The notes beneath the pieces were generated by a model. The model was not told the origin of the DNA, ran no database searches, and saw nothing but the letters and a program-made list of their open reading frames with translations. Source: a virus. From it: a DNA stretch of 32,185 nt. Positions 6,418 to 13,909 of the stretch are shown piece by piece (the first letter of the stretch is position 1; the number at the start of each line of letters is the position of its first letter). The stretch is from IMG/VR virus record IMGVR_UViG_3300019377_000003, positions 1 through 32,185 of that record; one strand, given 5' to 3'. The translations under genes and the position numbers were made by a program.

Positions 6418-7910
6418 AGCGCCGAAGCGCTACGCCTCCGCAGCGATACGAGCGCCTCAATCAGCGCATGTACGCGATCGACCCGCAAGCGTTTCTCGAG
6501 CTGTTCATTGCGCCCGCGTCACGCGAGAACGAAATGATCGGCGACACGTGCATCGTCGAGGTGTGCGGCCCTCTCGACCAACACGACTCCGGTTGGTGCG
6601 ACTCGTATGAAGCGATTCGAAAGCGTTTCGCTGAAGCGTGCGAGTCGAACGCGACCGCGATCGTTATGCGTGTCGAGTCGCCAGGCGGCGATGTCGCGGG
6701 TTGCTTCGATACGGTCAAAGCGATTCGCGCGATGTGTGAGGCTGCGCGTAAGCCCCTGTACGCGTACTGCGAGCGTGCGTGCAGCGCAGGGTACGCGCTC
6801 GCGAGCGCCGCATCGTTTGTCGTCATGAGTGAGACGAGTACGGTGGGCTCGATCGGTTGTCTGCAGTCGCGACCCGACTACAGCGCGCAGAATGCAATGC
6901 AGGGTGTGCGCTTCGCGTTTGTGACGAGCGGCGCGCGCAAAGTCGATGGGCACCCTGACTCGCCGATCACAGATGACGAGATCAAAGCGACGCAGGAGAT
7001 CATCGACGCAGTCGCAGGCGTATTCTTTGCGCTCGTCGAAAGCACGCGCGGCATCAAGGCTGCGGACGTGGCGGCGTTGCAGGCTGGAGTGTTTCACGCC
7101 GAGGCAGCGCGCGAGCGACGTCTCGTCGATGACGTCATGTCGTTTGAATCGTTGCTCGCACAGATCGCGGGCGGAGGGCTGAAGATGGCTGCGGAAAAAA
7201 ATGCATACGAAGAGGCCCGCGCTGCGCTCGAGAAAGCGGCTGAGGGCGATGACGCGAACGCAGCTGCAGCGAAGCGCGCGCTTGCAGCAATGAACGTCGA
7301 GCCCGCGGGCGACGACGAGGATGAGGAGGAAAGTGACGACGAGCTTGCAGTGAAGGCTGATGACGACGAGCCGAAGGTCGAGGGCGGCGGCGACGAGCCG
7401 GGTGACAAGCCAAAGAAGCCGGCAGCTGCTGAGCCTGACGACAAAAAGCCGGAAGCGTCAACGCACGCGATTGCGCTGAAGGCGCTCGCAGAGGTGCACG
7501 AGCTTCGTGCCGAGCGCACCGCGGACAAGTCGCGCGCCGAGCGGCGACGCCTGCTCGACTCACGCAAGGACTTCGCTGCAGAGCTGCGCAGTGAGCTCAT
7601 GAAGGCCTCGACGCCGATCGAGACAGTGCGCTCGATGGTCAAGACGCTCAAGCGCGGCAAAGACATCGCTGCGACGACAGCAGCGCCGGCAGCCGCAGCC
7701 CCTACACGAGGCGCGGGTCAGGGCGCTCCTGACACTAGCGGCAGCGACCCGCGCGCAGTCGAGCAGCACGCACTCGACGTGGGGATGGGTCTTACGCAGC
7801 AGACGCTCGGCGTCGTCCGTCGTGGCGCTAATCGTCTCGAGTTCGGCATCGTCGACAAGCCTGTCGAAGCAGCTGCACCACCTAGTGGCGCAGCCGGAGG
7901 TGTGAAATGA
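6414..7910 (+). CDS. S49/SppA-type prohead protease fused to scaffold
   Basis: 498 residues. The N-terminal 250 residues are a ClpP/SppA-fold S49 protease like lambda gpC: MRVESPGGDVAG (85-96) forms the oxyanion strand, CSAGYALASAA carries the likely nucleophile S124, and SGARKVDGHPDSP carries the likely general base K176. These are predicted from the SppA pattern. Residues 258-498 are highly charged, Ala/Glu/Asp/Lys-rich and helical, as expected of a scaffold that fills the prohead and is cleaved out. A strong internal ribosome-binding site precedes Met258. The gene follows the portal directly, so no gpF-type minor head gene lies between them. It is coupled to the next gene by ATGA. Confidence 0.85.
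   Translation: MKRRSATPPQRYERLNQRMYAIDPQAFLELFIAPASRENEMIGDTCIVEVCGPLDQHDSGWCDSYEAIRKRFAEACESNATAIVMRVESPGGDVAGCFDTVKAIRAMCEAARKPLYAYCERACSAGYALASAASFVVMSETSTVGSIGCLQSRPDYSAQNAMQGVRFAFVTSGARKVDGHPDSPITDDEIKATQEIIDAVAGVFFALVESTRGIKAADVAALQAGVFHAEAARERRLVDDVMSFESLLAQIAGGGLKMAAEKNAYEEARAALEKAAEGDDANAAAAKRALAAMNVEPAGDDEDEEESDDELAVKADDDEPKVEGGGDEPGDKPKKPAAAEPDDKKPEASTHAIALKALAEVHELRAERTADKSRAERRRLLDSRKDFAAELRSELMKASTPIETVRSMVKTLKRGKDIAATTAAPAAAAPTRGAGQGAPDTSGSDPRAVEQHALDVGMGLTQQTLGVVRRGANRLEFGIVDKPVEAAAPPSGAAGGVK
7173..7178 (+). promoter_or_regulatory. Internal Shine-Dalgarno box for a nested scaffold start
   Basis: GGAGGG followed by CTGAAG and an in-frame ATG at 7185. It has consensus strength and a six-base spacing, inside the protease gene exactly at the domain boundary. 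Most genes here rely on weak boxes and overlaps, so a strong internal one is notable. Confidence 0.55.
7185..7910 (+). CDS. Nested scaffold protein (internal start in the protease gene)
   Basis: 241 residues in the same frame as the protease, from Met258. The product would be only the charged scaffold region: an N-terminal helix (EEARAALEKAAEG), a long acidic low-complexity stretch (DDEDEEESDDE), a helical segment (ALAEVHELRAERTADKSRAE), and an Ala/Pro/Gly-rich end. In lambda, Nu3 is made in just this way from inside gene C, and many S49-type head modules follow this plan. The evidence is the GGAGGG box at optimum spacing, the domain boundary and the composition. Expression is inferred. Confidence 0.6.
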   Translation: MAAEKNAYEEARAALEKAAEGDDANAAAAKRALAAMNVEPAGDDEDEEESDDELAVKADDDEPKVEGGGDEPGDKPKKPAAAEPDDKKPEASTHAIALKALAEVHELRAERTADKSRAERRRLLDSRKDFAAELRSELMKASTPIETVRSMVKTLKRGKDIAATTAAPAAAAPTRGAGQGAPDTSGSDPRAVEQHALDVGMGLTQQTLGVVRRGANRLEFGIVDKPVEAAAPPSGAAGGVK

Positions 7911-8665
7911 CCGCATTGACTCGCTCGCGCATGACGAACTTCGAGCGCTGGACGTACAAGCAGTTCACGCTCGCAGTCGGAAACAAAGCATTCAAGGGTG
8001 GCATCGCCGCGATCGACATGTCGACCGGCAAGTGCGAACCCGGTCACGTTGAGTCCGATTTGTATGTGATCGGACGCTTCGAAGAGGACGTCGACGCAAC
8101 GCTAGTCGAGAAGCTCGTCAACGTTGATCTCAGTCCCGAGATCGAAGTCGTGTGGTGGGGCAATGACGCAGCGTCACCTGTTACGACCGCGATGCTGATG
8201 GCCACGTGTTTTGTGCTCGACGATCAGACTGTGTCGAGCGACGGCTCGGGTCGATCGATTGCCGGTCGCGTCTGGGCTGTCGACACGCTCAGGGGCGTAG
8301 CGGTTCAGAAGATCTCTGGCCCGCTGACGGCGATTGGCTCGCTCGACTCGCTCGAGGCGGTGCCGTCTGCATTGCCGGCGTGGTCGAGCAACATCAGCGC
8401 TCTCGCGGATAACCCAAACTCCAACGCGACGTACGACGCTCCGACGACTGCTGCCGCGTCGATTGTCACGCTGCCTGCGGTCGCGACTGACGGCACGCTG
8501 CTGTATTTCACTGCAGACGGTGTCAAGAACGCGCACACGATCCAGTACAGGGATGCGACGGGTCTGGTCAATCTGACGACGGCGCTGACAGCGCTCAAGC
8601 GTCATCTCGTCATCGCGCTTCGGCGCGGTTCAATCTGGGTCGCCAACGCATACGTCAGCCCGTGA
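7907..8665 (+). CDS. Probable head decoration or capsid-accessory protein
   Basis: 252 residues. It lies between scaffold and major capsid, where decoration (gpD-like) proteins are found. The N-terminal 100 residues contain a beta-rich unit with GGIAAIDMSTGKCEPGHVES, then GRFEEDVDAT, similar in flavour to phage capsid-cement proteins that stabilise the expanded shell. The C-terminal part (about 140-252) is a second beta-rich region with TLLYFTADGVKNAHTIQYRD and a hydrophobic strand end. The start overlaps the upstream stop (ATGA); a second methionine at residue 9 is possible. The role is inferred from position and the first domain; the second domain is unrecognised. Confidence 0.6.
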   Translation: MTALTRSRMTNFERWTYKQFTLAVGNKAFKGGIAAIDMSTGKCEPGHVESDLYVIGRFEEDVDATLVEKLVNVDLSPEIEVVWWGNDAASPVTTAMLMATCFVLDDQTVSSDGSGRSIAGRVWAVDTLRGVAVQKISGPLTAIGSLDSLEAVPSALPAWSSNISALADNPNSNATYDAPTTAAASIVTLPAVATDGTLLYFTADGVKNAHTIQYRDATGLVNLTTALTALKRHLVIALRRGSIWVANAYVSP

Positions 8666-8698
8666 CATCGGCAACCTGACTAACACGGGATAGAACAC

Positions 8699-9751
8699 AT
8701 GCCAGCAATCACACCGACTTTCATGATGGATCTCGAGTCACGCATGCAGCGCTTGACCGAGCAAGAATACAACCGTCTCAACGCGAATCTCTGGTGGCAG
8801 AAGATCACGAAGGTTCGCTCGACGATGGCGCGTCGCGACATCGTGTATTGGCTGCTGTCGACTGCCACGATCAAAGATCAAGGCAAGGGCGGCAACATCG
8901 CGTTCGAAGATCTCGTCTCGACGTACACGGAGTTCGAGACGAAGTTCAGCGGCGATGGTCTGAAGCTTCGACGCGCGCAGCTCGAAGACACAGACGGCGA
9001 CGGCTTGAATCTCGGCAGCGAGTGGAGCGCGCAGATCGGCGCTTACATGGCGTACTGGCCGCAGAAGCAAGTCACGCAGATGCTCAAGAACGCGCACGAC
9101 CCGCTGAAGTTCACGGGCTACGACGGCAAGGCGTTCTTCGCATCCGACCACCCGATCAATCCATACAACGAAGGTGCGGGCACGTTCAGCAATATATTCA
9201 CTGGTGCAGCCGGTGGACTTCTCGGCAGTGCATATCCGGGCGCTGTGCCGATTGACGAGTCGGTGTCGCTCGACACTGCGCTCAGCAACTTGTCCAGGAT
9301 CATGGGCTACATCGCATCGATCAAGATGCCCAACGGCGAGGACCCGCGCTTCTTGCGGCCCGCATTCATACTGTGCTCGCCGCGAGCGTATCCGCGCGCA
9401 GTGCAGCTGACCGGCGCGAAGTTTTTTGGCATGTCGAGCGGCGGCGGTGGGGTTGCGTCGACTGACGTCGAAGCAATCATCAAGGCTCTCGGCTACGCGA
9501 TGCCTATCATGGTCGACGAGCTCGCCGGCTTCGAAGACGACCGGACGTTCTTCGTCGCGTGCGAGAACGTCGCTTCGACACAGCTCGGCGCAATCGTGTA
9601 CACGCAGCGCGAAGCGTACCGCATCAACTATTACGGCACGCAGGATCAAGCTGTGCTCGATCGGGCGCAAGAACTCGAGTGGCATTGCATCGGCCGTAAC
9701 GCTGTGTCCGCGGGGCACCCGTACTTGCTGTTCAAGTGCAAAGCCACCTGA
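8699..9751 (+). CDS. Major capsid protein (Mu gpT-like, HK97 fold)
   Basis: 350 residues. Mu-like major head subunits build the icosahedral shell. Features fitting the gpT family are the N-terminal helix (ESRMQRLTEQEYNRLNANLWW), the segment GYDGKAFFASDHP (about 140-152), and the C-terminal beta strands around IVYTQREAYRINYYGTQDQA. There is no long N-terminal delta region, in line with a separate scaffold. A 33-base gap precedes it with only a weak box (GGGATAG); capsid genes usually have a strong one, so expression may depend on other leader features. A large hairpin lies 12 bases downstream of the stop. Confidence 0.85.
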   Translation: MPAITPTFMMDLESRMQRLTEQEYNRLNANLWWQKITKVRSTMARRDIVYWLLSTATIKDQGKGGNIAFEDLVSTYTEFETKFSGDGLKLRRAQLEDTDGDGLNLGSEWSAQIGAYMAYWPQKQVTQMLKNAHDPLKFTGYDGKAFFASDHPINPYNEGAGTFSNIFTGAAGGLLGSAYPGAVPIDESVSLDTALSNLSRIMGYIASIKMPNGEDPRFLRPAFILCSPRAYPRAVQLTGAKFFGMSSGGGGVASTDVEAIIKALGYAMPIMVDELAGFEDDRTFFVACENVASTQLGAIVYTQREAYRINYYGTQDQAVLDRAQELEWHCIGRNAVSAGHPYLLFKCKAT

Positions 9752-9762
9752 GCGCATCCTCG

Positions 9763-9809
9763 CGCGCACGCCGCTGATCGACCTGGACCCCCGATTGTCG
9801 GCGTGCGCG
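9763..9809 (+). terminator. 11-bp hairpin after the capsid gene, possible partial terminator
   Basis: The arms cgcgcacgccg (9763-9773) and cggcgtgcgcg (9799-9809) pair perfectly around a 25-base loop. The element occupies the 89-base gap between the capsid and gp36-type genes, the largest gap in this operon stretch. Phages often lower or process transcripts after the capsid gene. A T-run is lacking (TTGTGT follows), so it may attenuate or protect the capsid mRNA end rather than fully terminate. Confidence 0.45.
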
Positions 9810-9840
9810 TTGTGTCACCCGTCACCGAACCTAAGACACT

Positions 9841-10329
9841 ATGTCGAGTTACCTCACCGTCGAGCGATTCAAGCTGCTGTCGCTGCTCCCAGCGAAGTGG
9901 GTCGACGACGTCGAGGTCAAGTCGCCAGGCTTCACGCTCGCGCACCTCGAGATCAAAACGGACTGGATCAACGCGCGACTGCGTAAGCGCTACGCCGTCC
10001 CGTTCGCGGAGCCCGTGCCGGGCCTGGTTCAGTTCTGGCTTGTACGCATGGTCACGCTCGAGGTGGATCTCAAGCGCGGCGTGGCGCCGACCGATGAGCA
10101 GTTCCAGCTCGTGCGCGAGCAGGCGAAAGACGCTGCGGCAGAGGTGCTCGAGGCTGCGAACAGCGAGGTAGGGCTTTTTGATTTGCCGATGCTCGACGAC
10201 GGCAGTGCGACTGGCATCTCGCAGGGTTCGCCGCGCGCGTACAGCGAGCAGTCGCCGTACGTGTGGCTCGACGGTCAGGGGCGTACCGGTCACGGCGAGG
10301 ATCGTTCGCGCGGAGGGACCGGCACATGA
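9841..10329 (+). CDS. Head-tail connector, DUF1320 family (Mu gp36-like)
   Basis: 162 residues. DUF1320 proteins are small helical head-completion or connector proteins located just after the capsid gene in Mu-like phages. The sequence fits: an N-terminal YLTVERFKLLSLLP, a helix with IKTDWINARLRKRYAVPF, then FWLVRMVTLEVDLKRGV and a following helix. The C-terminal 30 residues are Gly/Ser/Arg-rich and probably disordered. The next gene starts inside its last codons (ATGA). Confidence 0.75.
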   Translation: MSSYLTVERFKLLSLLPAKWVDDVEVKSPGFTLAHLEIKTDWINARLRKRYAVPFAEPVPGLVQFWLVRMVTLEVDLKRGVAPTDEQFQLVREQAKDAAAEVLEAANSEVGLFDLPMLDDGSATGISQGSPRAYSEQSPYVWLDGQGRTGHGEDRSRGGTGT

Positions 10330-10727
10330 GGGGCGACGCAGAGTTCGAGCGCATGCTCGCAACGATTCGCGCATTGCCGGAGCTCGGCAAGCGTGCGGCG
10401 CCCGACGTTGCGACTGCGATCGAGAATGAGCTTCGGCGCACCATCGCTGCGGGCACCGCCCCTGATGGCACCCCGTGGAAGCCCACTCAGGAGGGCGAAA
10501 CGCCGCTCCGAAACGCTGCAGCCGCGATGGGTGTCGCGGCAGTGGGCCCGACGATTTACGTGCGCCTGACAGGTCCTGAAGCTCGTCACCACATCGGCTC
10601 GGCACGCGGTGGCGTGCGCCGGCAGGTGATCCCTGGTCGCGATGGTTTGCCGCCGGTGATGGCAGCTGCCGTGCGCGTCGTGCTGACGCGGCACTTTCAG
10701 GAGCTCGTGCGGGGCGTCGATGGCTGA
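10326..10727 (+). CDS. Tail completion/virion morphogenesis protein (Mu gpG, P2 gpS-like)
   Basis: 133 residues from the ATG that overlaps the upstream stop; a longer frame to 10263 is rejected since it lies within the previous gene. Family members join tail to head. It has the typical layout of an N-terminal helix (DAEFERMLATIRALPELGKR), a central Gly/Pro strand with DGTPWKP, and a later HHIGSARGGVRRQVIPGRDG segment reminiscent of the conserved H-x-G...R-x-F/I-x-P core. It is followed with an eight-base overlap by the next tail gene. Confidence 0.7.
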   Translation: MRGDAEFERMLATIRALPELGKRAAPDVATAIENELRRTIAAGTAPDGTPWKPTQEGETPLRNAAAAMGVAAVGPTIYVRLTGPEARHHIGSARGGVRRQVIPGRDGLPPVMAAAVRVVLTRHFQELVRGVDG

Positions 10728-11277
10728 CATCCTCGCATTGCCGAAGTTGTATGCGGACGTCGTTGCACGGTTCGCGCTCGACGGGACGCTCGTTGCTCAG
10801 CCGTTTGGGTGGCGCAGTCCCTTCGAGCAGACTGACGCTGCGCGCATCGCGTGGGTGCCGGGCGACCCGCGTGGCAATGCAGGCGTCGTGGGTCCTGCGA
10901 AGTATCCCGGCCAGCTTCCGCGCCGTTCGCTCGCAACGTTCTTCGAGCGCTTTCACGTCATCATCAGCACGTACGACGAGACTGATCCTGAAAACGAGCT
11001 CGCGCAGTACAGCGCGACGCGCTTGTTGCGTGATGTCTGGCATCGCGCTGTGTACCTCGCGGCGCACGGCACATTCACGATCGACTCGACCAACTGGTAC
11101 GGCGAGCGCATCGAGCGGCGCCTCGGCGCGGCACTGCTAGTTGTTTGCACGATTGAGTCGACGGTGCCCGACGAGGCGCTCGAGTCGATGCCGCTCGAGG
11201 GCGCGCGTGCCGTGATCCAAGTCTCCGAACTCGATGTCACCGAGACACTAACTGTCGAAGCAGAGGGCACCCCATGA
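10720..11277 (+). CDS. Probable tail terminator/neck protein (Mu gp37-like position)
   Basis: 185 residues. It lies between gpG and the sheath, the slot of the tail terminator or gp37-type protein. It appears alpha/beta: an N-terminal helix (DILALPKLYADVVARFALDG), a central FHVIISTYDETDPENELAQY segment typical of tail terminators, and the strand ALLVVCTIESTVPDE. The family is not firmly recognised; position and secondary-structure pattern are the grounds. The stop overlaps the sheath start (ATGA). Confidence 0.55.
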   Translation: MADILALPKLYADVVARFALDGTLVAQPFGWRSPFEQTDAARIAWVPGDPRGNAGVVGPAKYPGQLPRRSLATFFERFHVIISTYDETDPENELAQYSATRLLRDVWHRAVYLAAHGTFTIDSTNWYGERIERRLGAALLVVCTIESTVPDEALESMPLEGARAVIQVSELDVTETLTVEAEGTP

Positions 11278-12728
11278 CACAGCCTGCAGTCAACATCACA
11301 GAACAAGACGGCGCGCTGGGCGTGCTACCTCCGAGCTCGGGCAAGCTGTATGCATGCGTCGGCGCTGCGAACGCGGGACCGATCAACGCCCCAGCAACAT
11401 ACGCGCGTGTGCGTGACTTAGTTGCAACGTTTGGCGGCGGTCCCGTGGTCGAGGCCGCTGCGCGACACATCGACGTATACGGCAAGCCCGTTGTGATCGT
11501 GCGCAGCGCCTCGAGCGCGACCTCACCTGCGGGCACCGTCAGCGCGGTCGACAGCGATGCGGACGGCACAAGCGTCGTCACTGTACAAGCCTCGCCAAAT
11601 CCAACAGACGACCTCGAGATCGTTGTCAAGATCATAACTGGCGGCACACGCGGGGTCGCGGGCGTGACGTTTCGGGTCAGCCTCGACAACACTCGCAACT
11701 TCGGCCCCGTGACTGCGCTCGGGACAGCAACGTCGATCGAGGTGTCCGAGGGCGTGTCGTTCGACCTCGCGGCGGGGACATTCGTCGCAGGTGACACGCA
11801 CAGCGCTCGGGCGTTCGCACCGAACTTCAGCAGCGCCGATCTCGGCGATGCGCTCGACGCACTCGGTGCGACCGCAGCCAACTGGGAGATCGCACACATC
11901 GTCGGGCCAGTTGACTCCGACGCCCTGGACACGATCGAGATCAAGTTCGCGGCCATGTTCGCGCGTGGCAAGGAGCGCGCCTGGATCGCGAACACTCGTG
12001 TGCCGAATGCGCTCGAGAGCGAGGCGCAGTACGCGACGGCCATGAATACGGGCTTCAGCACGAAGGCGACGAAGTTCGGTTCGCTCTGTGCGGGTGCAAC
12101 CAAGCTGACGAGCAGCGTCTCGGGTCGCAAGTACCGCCGGCCTGTCTCGTACTCGGTTGGCGCGCTGACCGCATCGGTCTCTGAGGAGATCAACATCGCG
12201 GATGTAGCGGTGGGCCTGCTTCCCGGCGTCTCGATTCGCGACATCAACGGCAATGCCGACGAGCACGACGAGTCACTGAATCCCGGCCTGGATGATGCGC
12301 GGTTTTGCGTGCTGCGAACCATCGAGGGCTATCAGGGTGTGTACGTGAATCGACCGCGGCTCTTTTCTCCCGAGGGCTCGGACTTCCAACTCATGCCGCA
12401 TCGGCGTGTGCTGAACCTCGCACACGCAGCGCTGCGTGTGTACTTCATCCGCCGCTTGAATAAGCCGATTATCGTCAGCAAGACGACCGGCTTCATTCTC
12501 GACTCTGAGGCGCTCGAGATCGAGGCAGGCGCAATCGGCGTGATGCGCGACACGTTGCTCGCGAAGCCGAAAGCATCTGCGGTGCAGTTCGCCCTGTCGC
12601 GCACCGACAACCTGCTTTCGACAAAGACGCTCAACGGCCAGGGTCGCGTCGTACCGCTCGCGTACCCCGAGTTCATCAATCTCGACGTCGGTTTCTACAA
12701 TCCCGCGCTGCAGGTCGTCGCGGTCTAA
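11274..12728 (+). CDS. Contractile tail sheath protein (DUF2586-type, Mu gpL analogue)
   Basis: 484 residues. The sheath surrounds the tube and contracts to drive it through the envelope. The N-terminus enters like other sheaths (MTQPAVNITEQDG...KLYACVGAANAGP), with a Thr/Gly-rich beta insertion (about 85-165). The C-terminal half contains the conserved sheath core: NPGLDDARFCVLRTIEGYQG, YVNRPRLFS, LMPHRRVLNLAHAALRVYF, and FINLDVGFYNP at the end. It precedes the tube gene, as in nearly all contractile systems. I am sure of sheath identity, less so of the subfamily. Confidence 0.85.
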   Translation: MTQPAVNITEQDGALGVLPPSSGKLYACVGAANAGPINAPATYARVRDLVATFGGGPVVEAAARHIDVYGKPVVIVRSASSATSPAGTVSAVDSDADGTSVVTVQASPNPTDDLEIVVKIITGGTRGVAGVTFRVSLDNTRNFGPVTALGTATSIEVSEGVSFDLAAGTFVAGDTHSARAFAPNFSSADLGDALDALGATAANWEIAHIVGPVDSDALDTIEIKFAAMFARGKERAWIANTRVPNALESEAQYATAMNTGFSTKATKFGSLCAGATKLTSSVSGRKYRRPVSYSVGALTASVSEEINIADVAVGLLPGVSIRDINGNADEHDESLNPGLDDARFCVLRTIEGYQGVYVNRPRLFSPEGSDFQLMPHRRVLNLAHAALRVYFIRRLNKPIIVSKTTGFILDSEALEIEAGAIGVMRDTLLAKPKASAVQFALSRTDNLLSTKTLNGQGRVVPLAYPEFINLDVGFYNPALQVVAV

Positions 12729-12741
12729 GAGGAGGTGTGCG

Positions 12742-13221
12742 ATGGCTGACCAGTGGCGGATCAACAACAACATTTACAGCTGGGCGTCGATCATCTGCAA
12801 GATCGACGACGAGCGGTATTACGGCTTCACCAAGCTCTCGTACGGTGACAAGCGCGAGCGCTCGAAGGTGTACGGCATGGCGCGCCACTACGCACCGCGC
12901 GCACGCACACACGGCAAGTACACGATCGAGCCAGTGAAGCTCGGTGGTCCGAAGTCGTCGTGTCAAGCGTTGCGTGCAGGGCTCGCGGCACGCGCGCCGG
13001 ATCAGGTCTCGTACGGCGATGTGGAGTTTCAGATCGTCACGCAGTACGTCGAGGCGGACGAACAGTCGCTCACTGTCGTGATCGAGCGCTGCGTCATCAT
13101 CGGCAACGCCTCAGACGAGAGTGAGGACCCGAAGCACCTCGAAGAGGACATCGAGATCGATGCGATGTTGATTCGTCGCAACGGCCTCACCCTATTTGAC
13201 TCGCAGGAGGGCCAGCCATGA
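12742..13221 (+). CDS. Tail tube protein
   Basis: 159 residues. It follows the sheath and precedes the assembly chaperone and tape measure, the standard tube slot. The sequence is beta-rich as tube proteins are: NIYSWASIICKIDDERYYGF, KYTIEPVKLGGP, YGDVEFQIVTQYVEADEQ and a final strand pair (EEDIEIDAMLIRRNGLTLF). A strong AGGAGGT box at 12730-12736 sits five bases before the ATG, suiting a product needed in many copies. The stop overlaps the next start. Confidence 0.8.
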   Translation: MADQWRINNNIYSWASIICKIDDERYYGFTKLSYGDKRERSKVYGMARHYAPRARTHGKYTIEPVKLGGPKSSCQALRAGLAARAPDQVSYGDVEFQIVTQYVEADEQSLTVVIERCVIIGNASDESEDPKHLEEDIEIDAMLIRRNGLTLFDSQEGQP

Positions 13222-13706
13222 GTAACGCGAATGGACAGGCAGTTGGCGACAAGTCGATCGACCCGGCTGCAGCCGCAGAACTCGCGGAGCTGAGAGCGAA
13301 GCGCGCCGAGCTCGCGGCGAGACGCGTCAAGCGCGAGGACGCACGCGCCCCGCAGGAGACACTCGCGCGCGAGCGACTCGCGCTCGAGGACGACGAGGTC
13401 ATCGAGCGCTTCGAGAGCGAACGCGGCCCAGACGGCGTCGACATCCGCGTGGTGCGCACCCCTGGCGGCGTGATCATTCTCAAGCGTGCGGGAGCTGCGA
13501 GCTTCAAGCGCTGGATGGATCGCAACCTGTCGCGCGACGGCGCCAAGACCGAAGACCACGAGCGCCTGGTGCGGCCGTGCGTGCTGCACCCACCGATGGC
13601 GCGCTTCGACGAGCTCGTCGAGAAGTACACGATGACGTGGGTGCGCTTGACGGGTGCGCTTGGTCTGCTCGCTGGACATCGCACAGAGGAGCTCGAGGAA
13701 AAATAA
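13218..13706 (+). CDS. Tail assembly chaperone, upstream (unshifted) product
   Basis: 162 residues. It lies between tube and tape measure, where tail assembly chaperones (lambda gpG, P2 E) are encoded. The N-terminus is Ala/Glu/Arg-rich and helical (ELAELRAKRAELAARRVKRE). The core (VVRTPGGVIILKRAGAASFKRWMDR, shown in part) is beta then helix. The end GHRTEELEEK stops at a five-A run. A second frame, offset by -1, continues without a gap to just before the tape measure, so a longer fusion is expected. An AGGAGG box lies seven bases before the ATG. Confidence 0.75.
   Translation: MSNANGQAVGDKSIDPAAAAELAELRAKRAELAARRVKREDARAPQETLARERLALEDDEVIERFESERGPDGVDIRVVRTPGGVIILKRAGAASFKRWMDRNLSRDGAKTEDHERLVRPCVLHPPMARFDELVEKYTMTWVRLTGALGLLAGHRTEELEEK
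13698..13706 (+). other. Probable programmed -1 frameshift site (GAA AAA TAA)
   Basis: The unshifted frame ends GAG GAA AAA TAA, giving five As at 13699-13703 directly before the stop. Lys-tRNA on AAA can re-pair with AAA one base upstream, and reading continues ATA ACA GCG in the -1 frame. A weak hairpin (GCGACA/TGTCGC, 13728-13746) lies downstream but farther than the usual stimulator. The position between the two chaperone frames is typical of tailed phages. Confidence 0.65.
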
Positions 13707-13906
13707 CAGCGCTGCGAGATAGGGCGCGCGACAACGCCGGTGTCGCTGCCGAGTGCCTACTCACAGCGCGAGGCTTCCGGGTACCTGAAAGTGTGGAGGA
13801 GCACGCGCGGGGGTACGTCGGCGCGATACTCGAAATCGAATCGTACGCAGAGGTCAAGCGCCTGCGGCTCACCATCGAAGCCGCACTCAAGTCGCTCGGA
13901 AAATAA
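13703..13906 (+). CDS. Tail assembly chaperone, -1 frameshift extension
   Basis: 67 further residues joined to the 162-residue protein by a -1 slip, for a 229-residue product. The extension starts ITALRDRARDN, continues AAECLLTARGFRVPESVEEH, and ends in a helix (IEAALKSLGK) four bases before the tape-measure start. It has no good ribosome-binding site of its own; the frame is open upstream to 13577 only as a shadow within the first gene. In lambda the G-T fusion binds the tape measure and recruits tube subunits. The role here is inferred from the same architecture. Confidence 0.65.
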   Translation: MTALRDRARDNAGVAAECLLTARGFRVPESVEEHARGYVGAILEIESYAEVKRLRLTIEAALKSLGK

Positions 13907-13909
13907 CAC

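Noticed and set aside
8738-9769. 343-residue antisense frame across the capsid gene
   Set aside because: Arg-rich shadow composition, no ribosome-binding site, and full overlap with a well supported capsid gene.
9646-11067. 473-residue antisense frame across gp36, gpG and neck genes
   Set aside because: Long only because stops are rare in GC-rich antisense frames; covers four better supported genes and is Arg/Ala/Ser-rich.
11237-12322. 361-residue antisense frame within the sheath gene
   Set aside because: Ser/Ala-rich shadow of a recognisable sheath protein, with no domain of its own.
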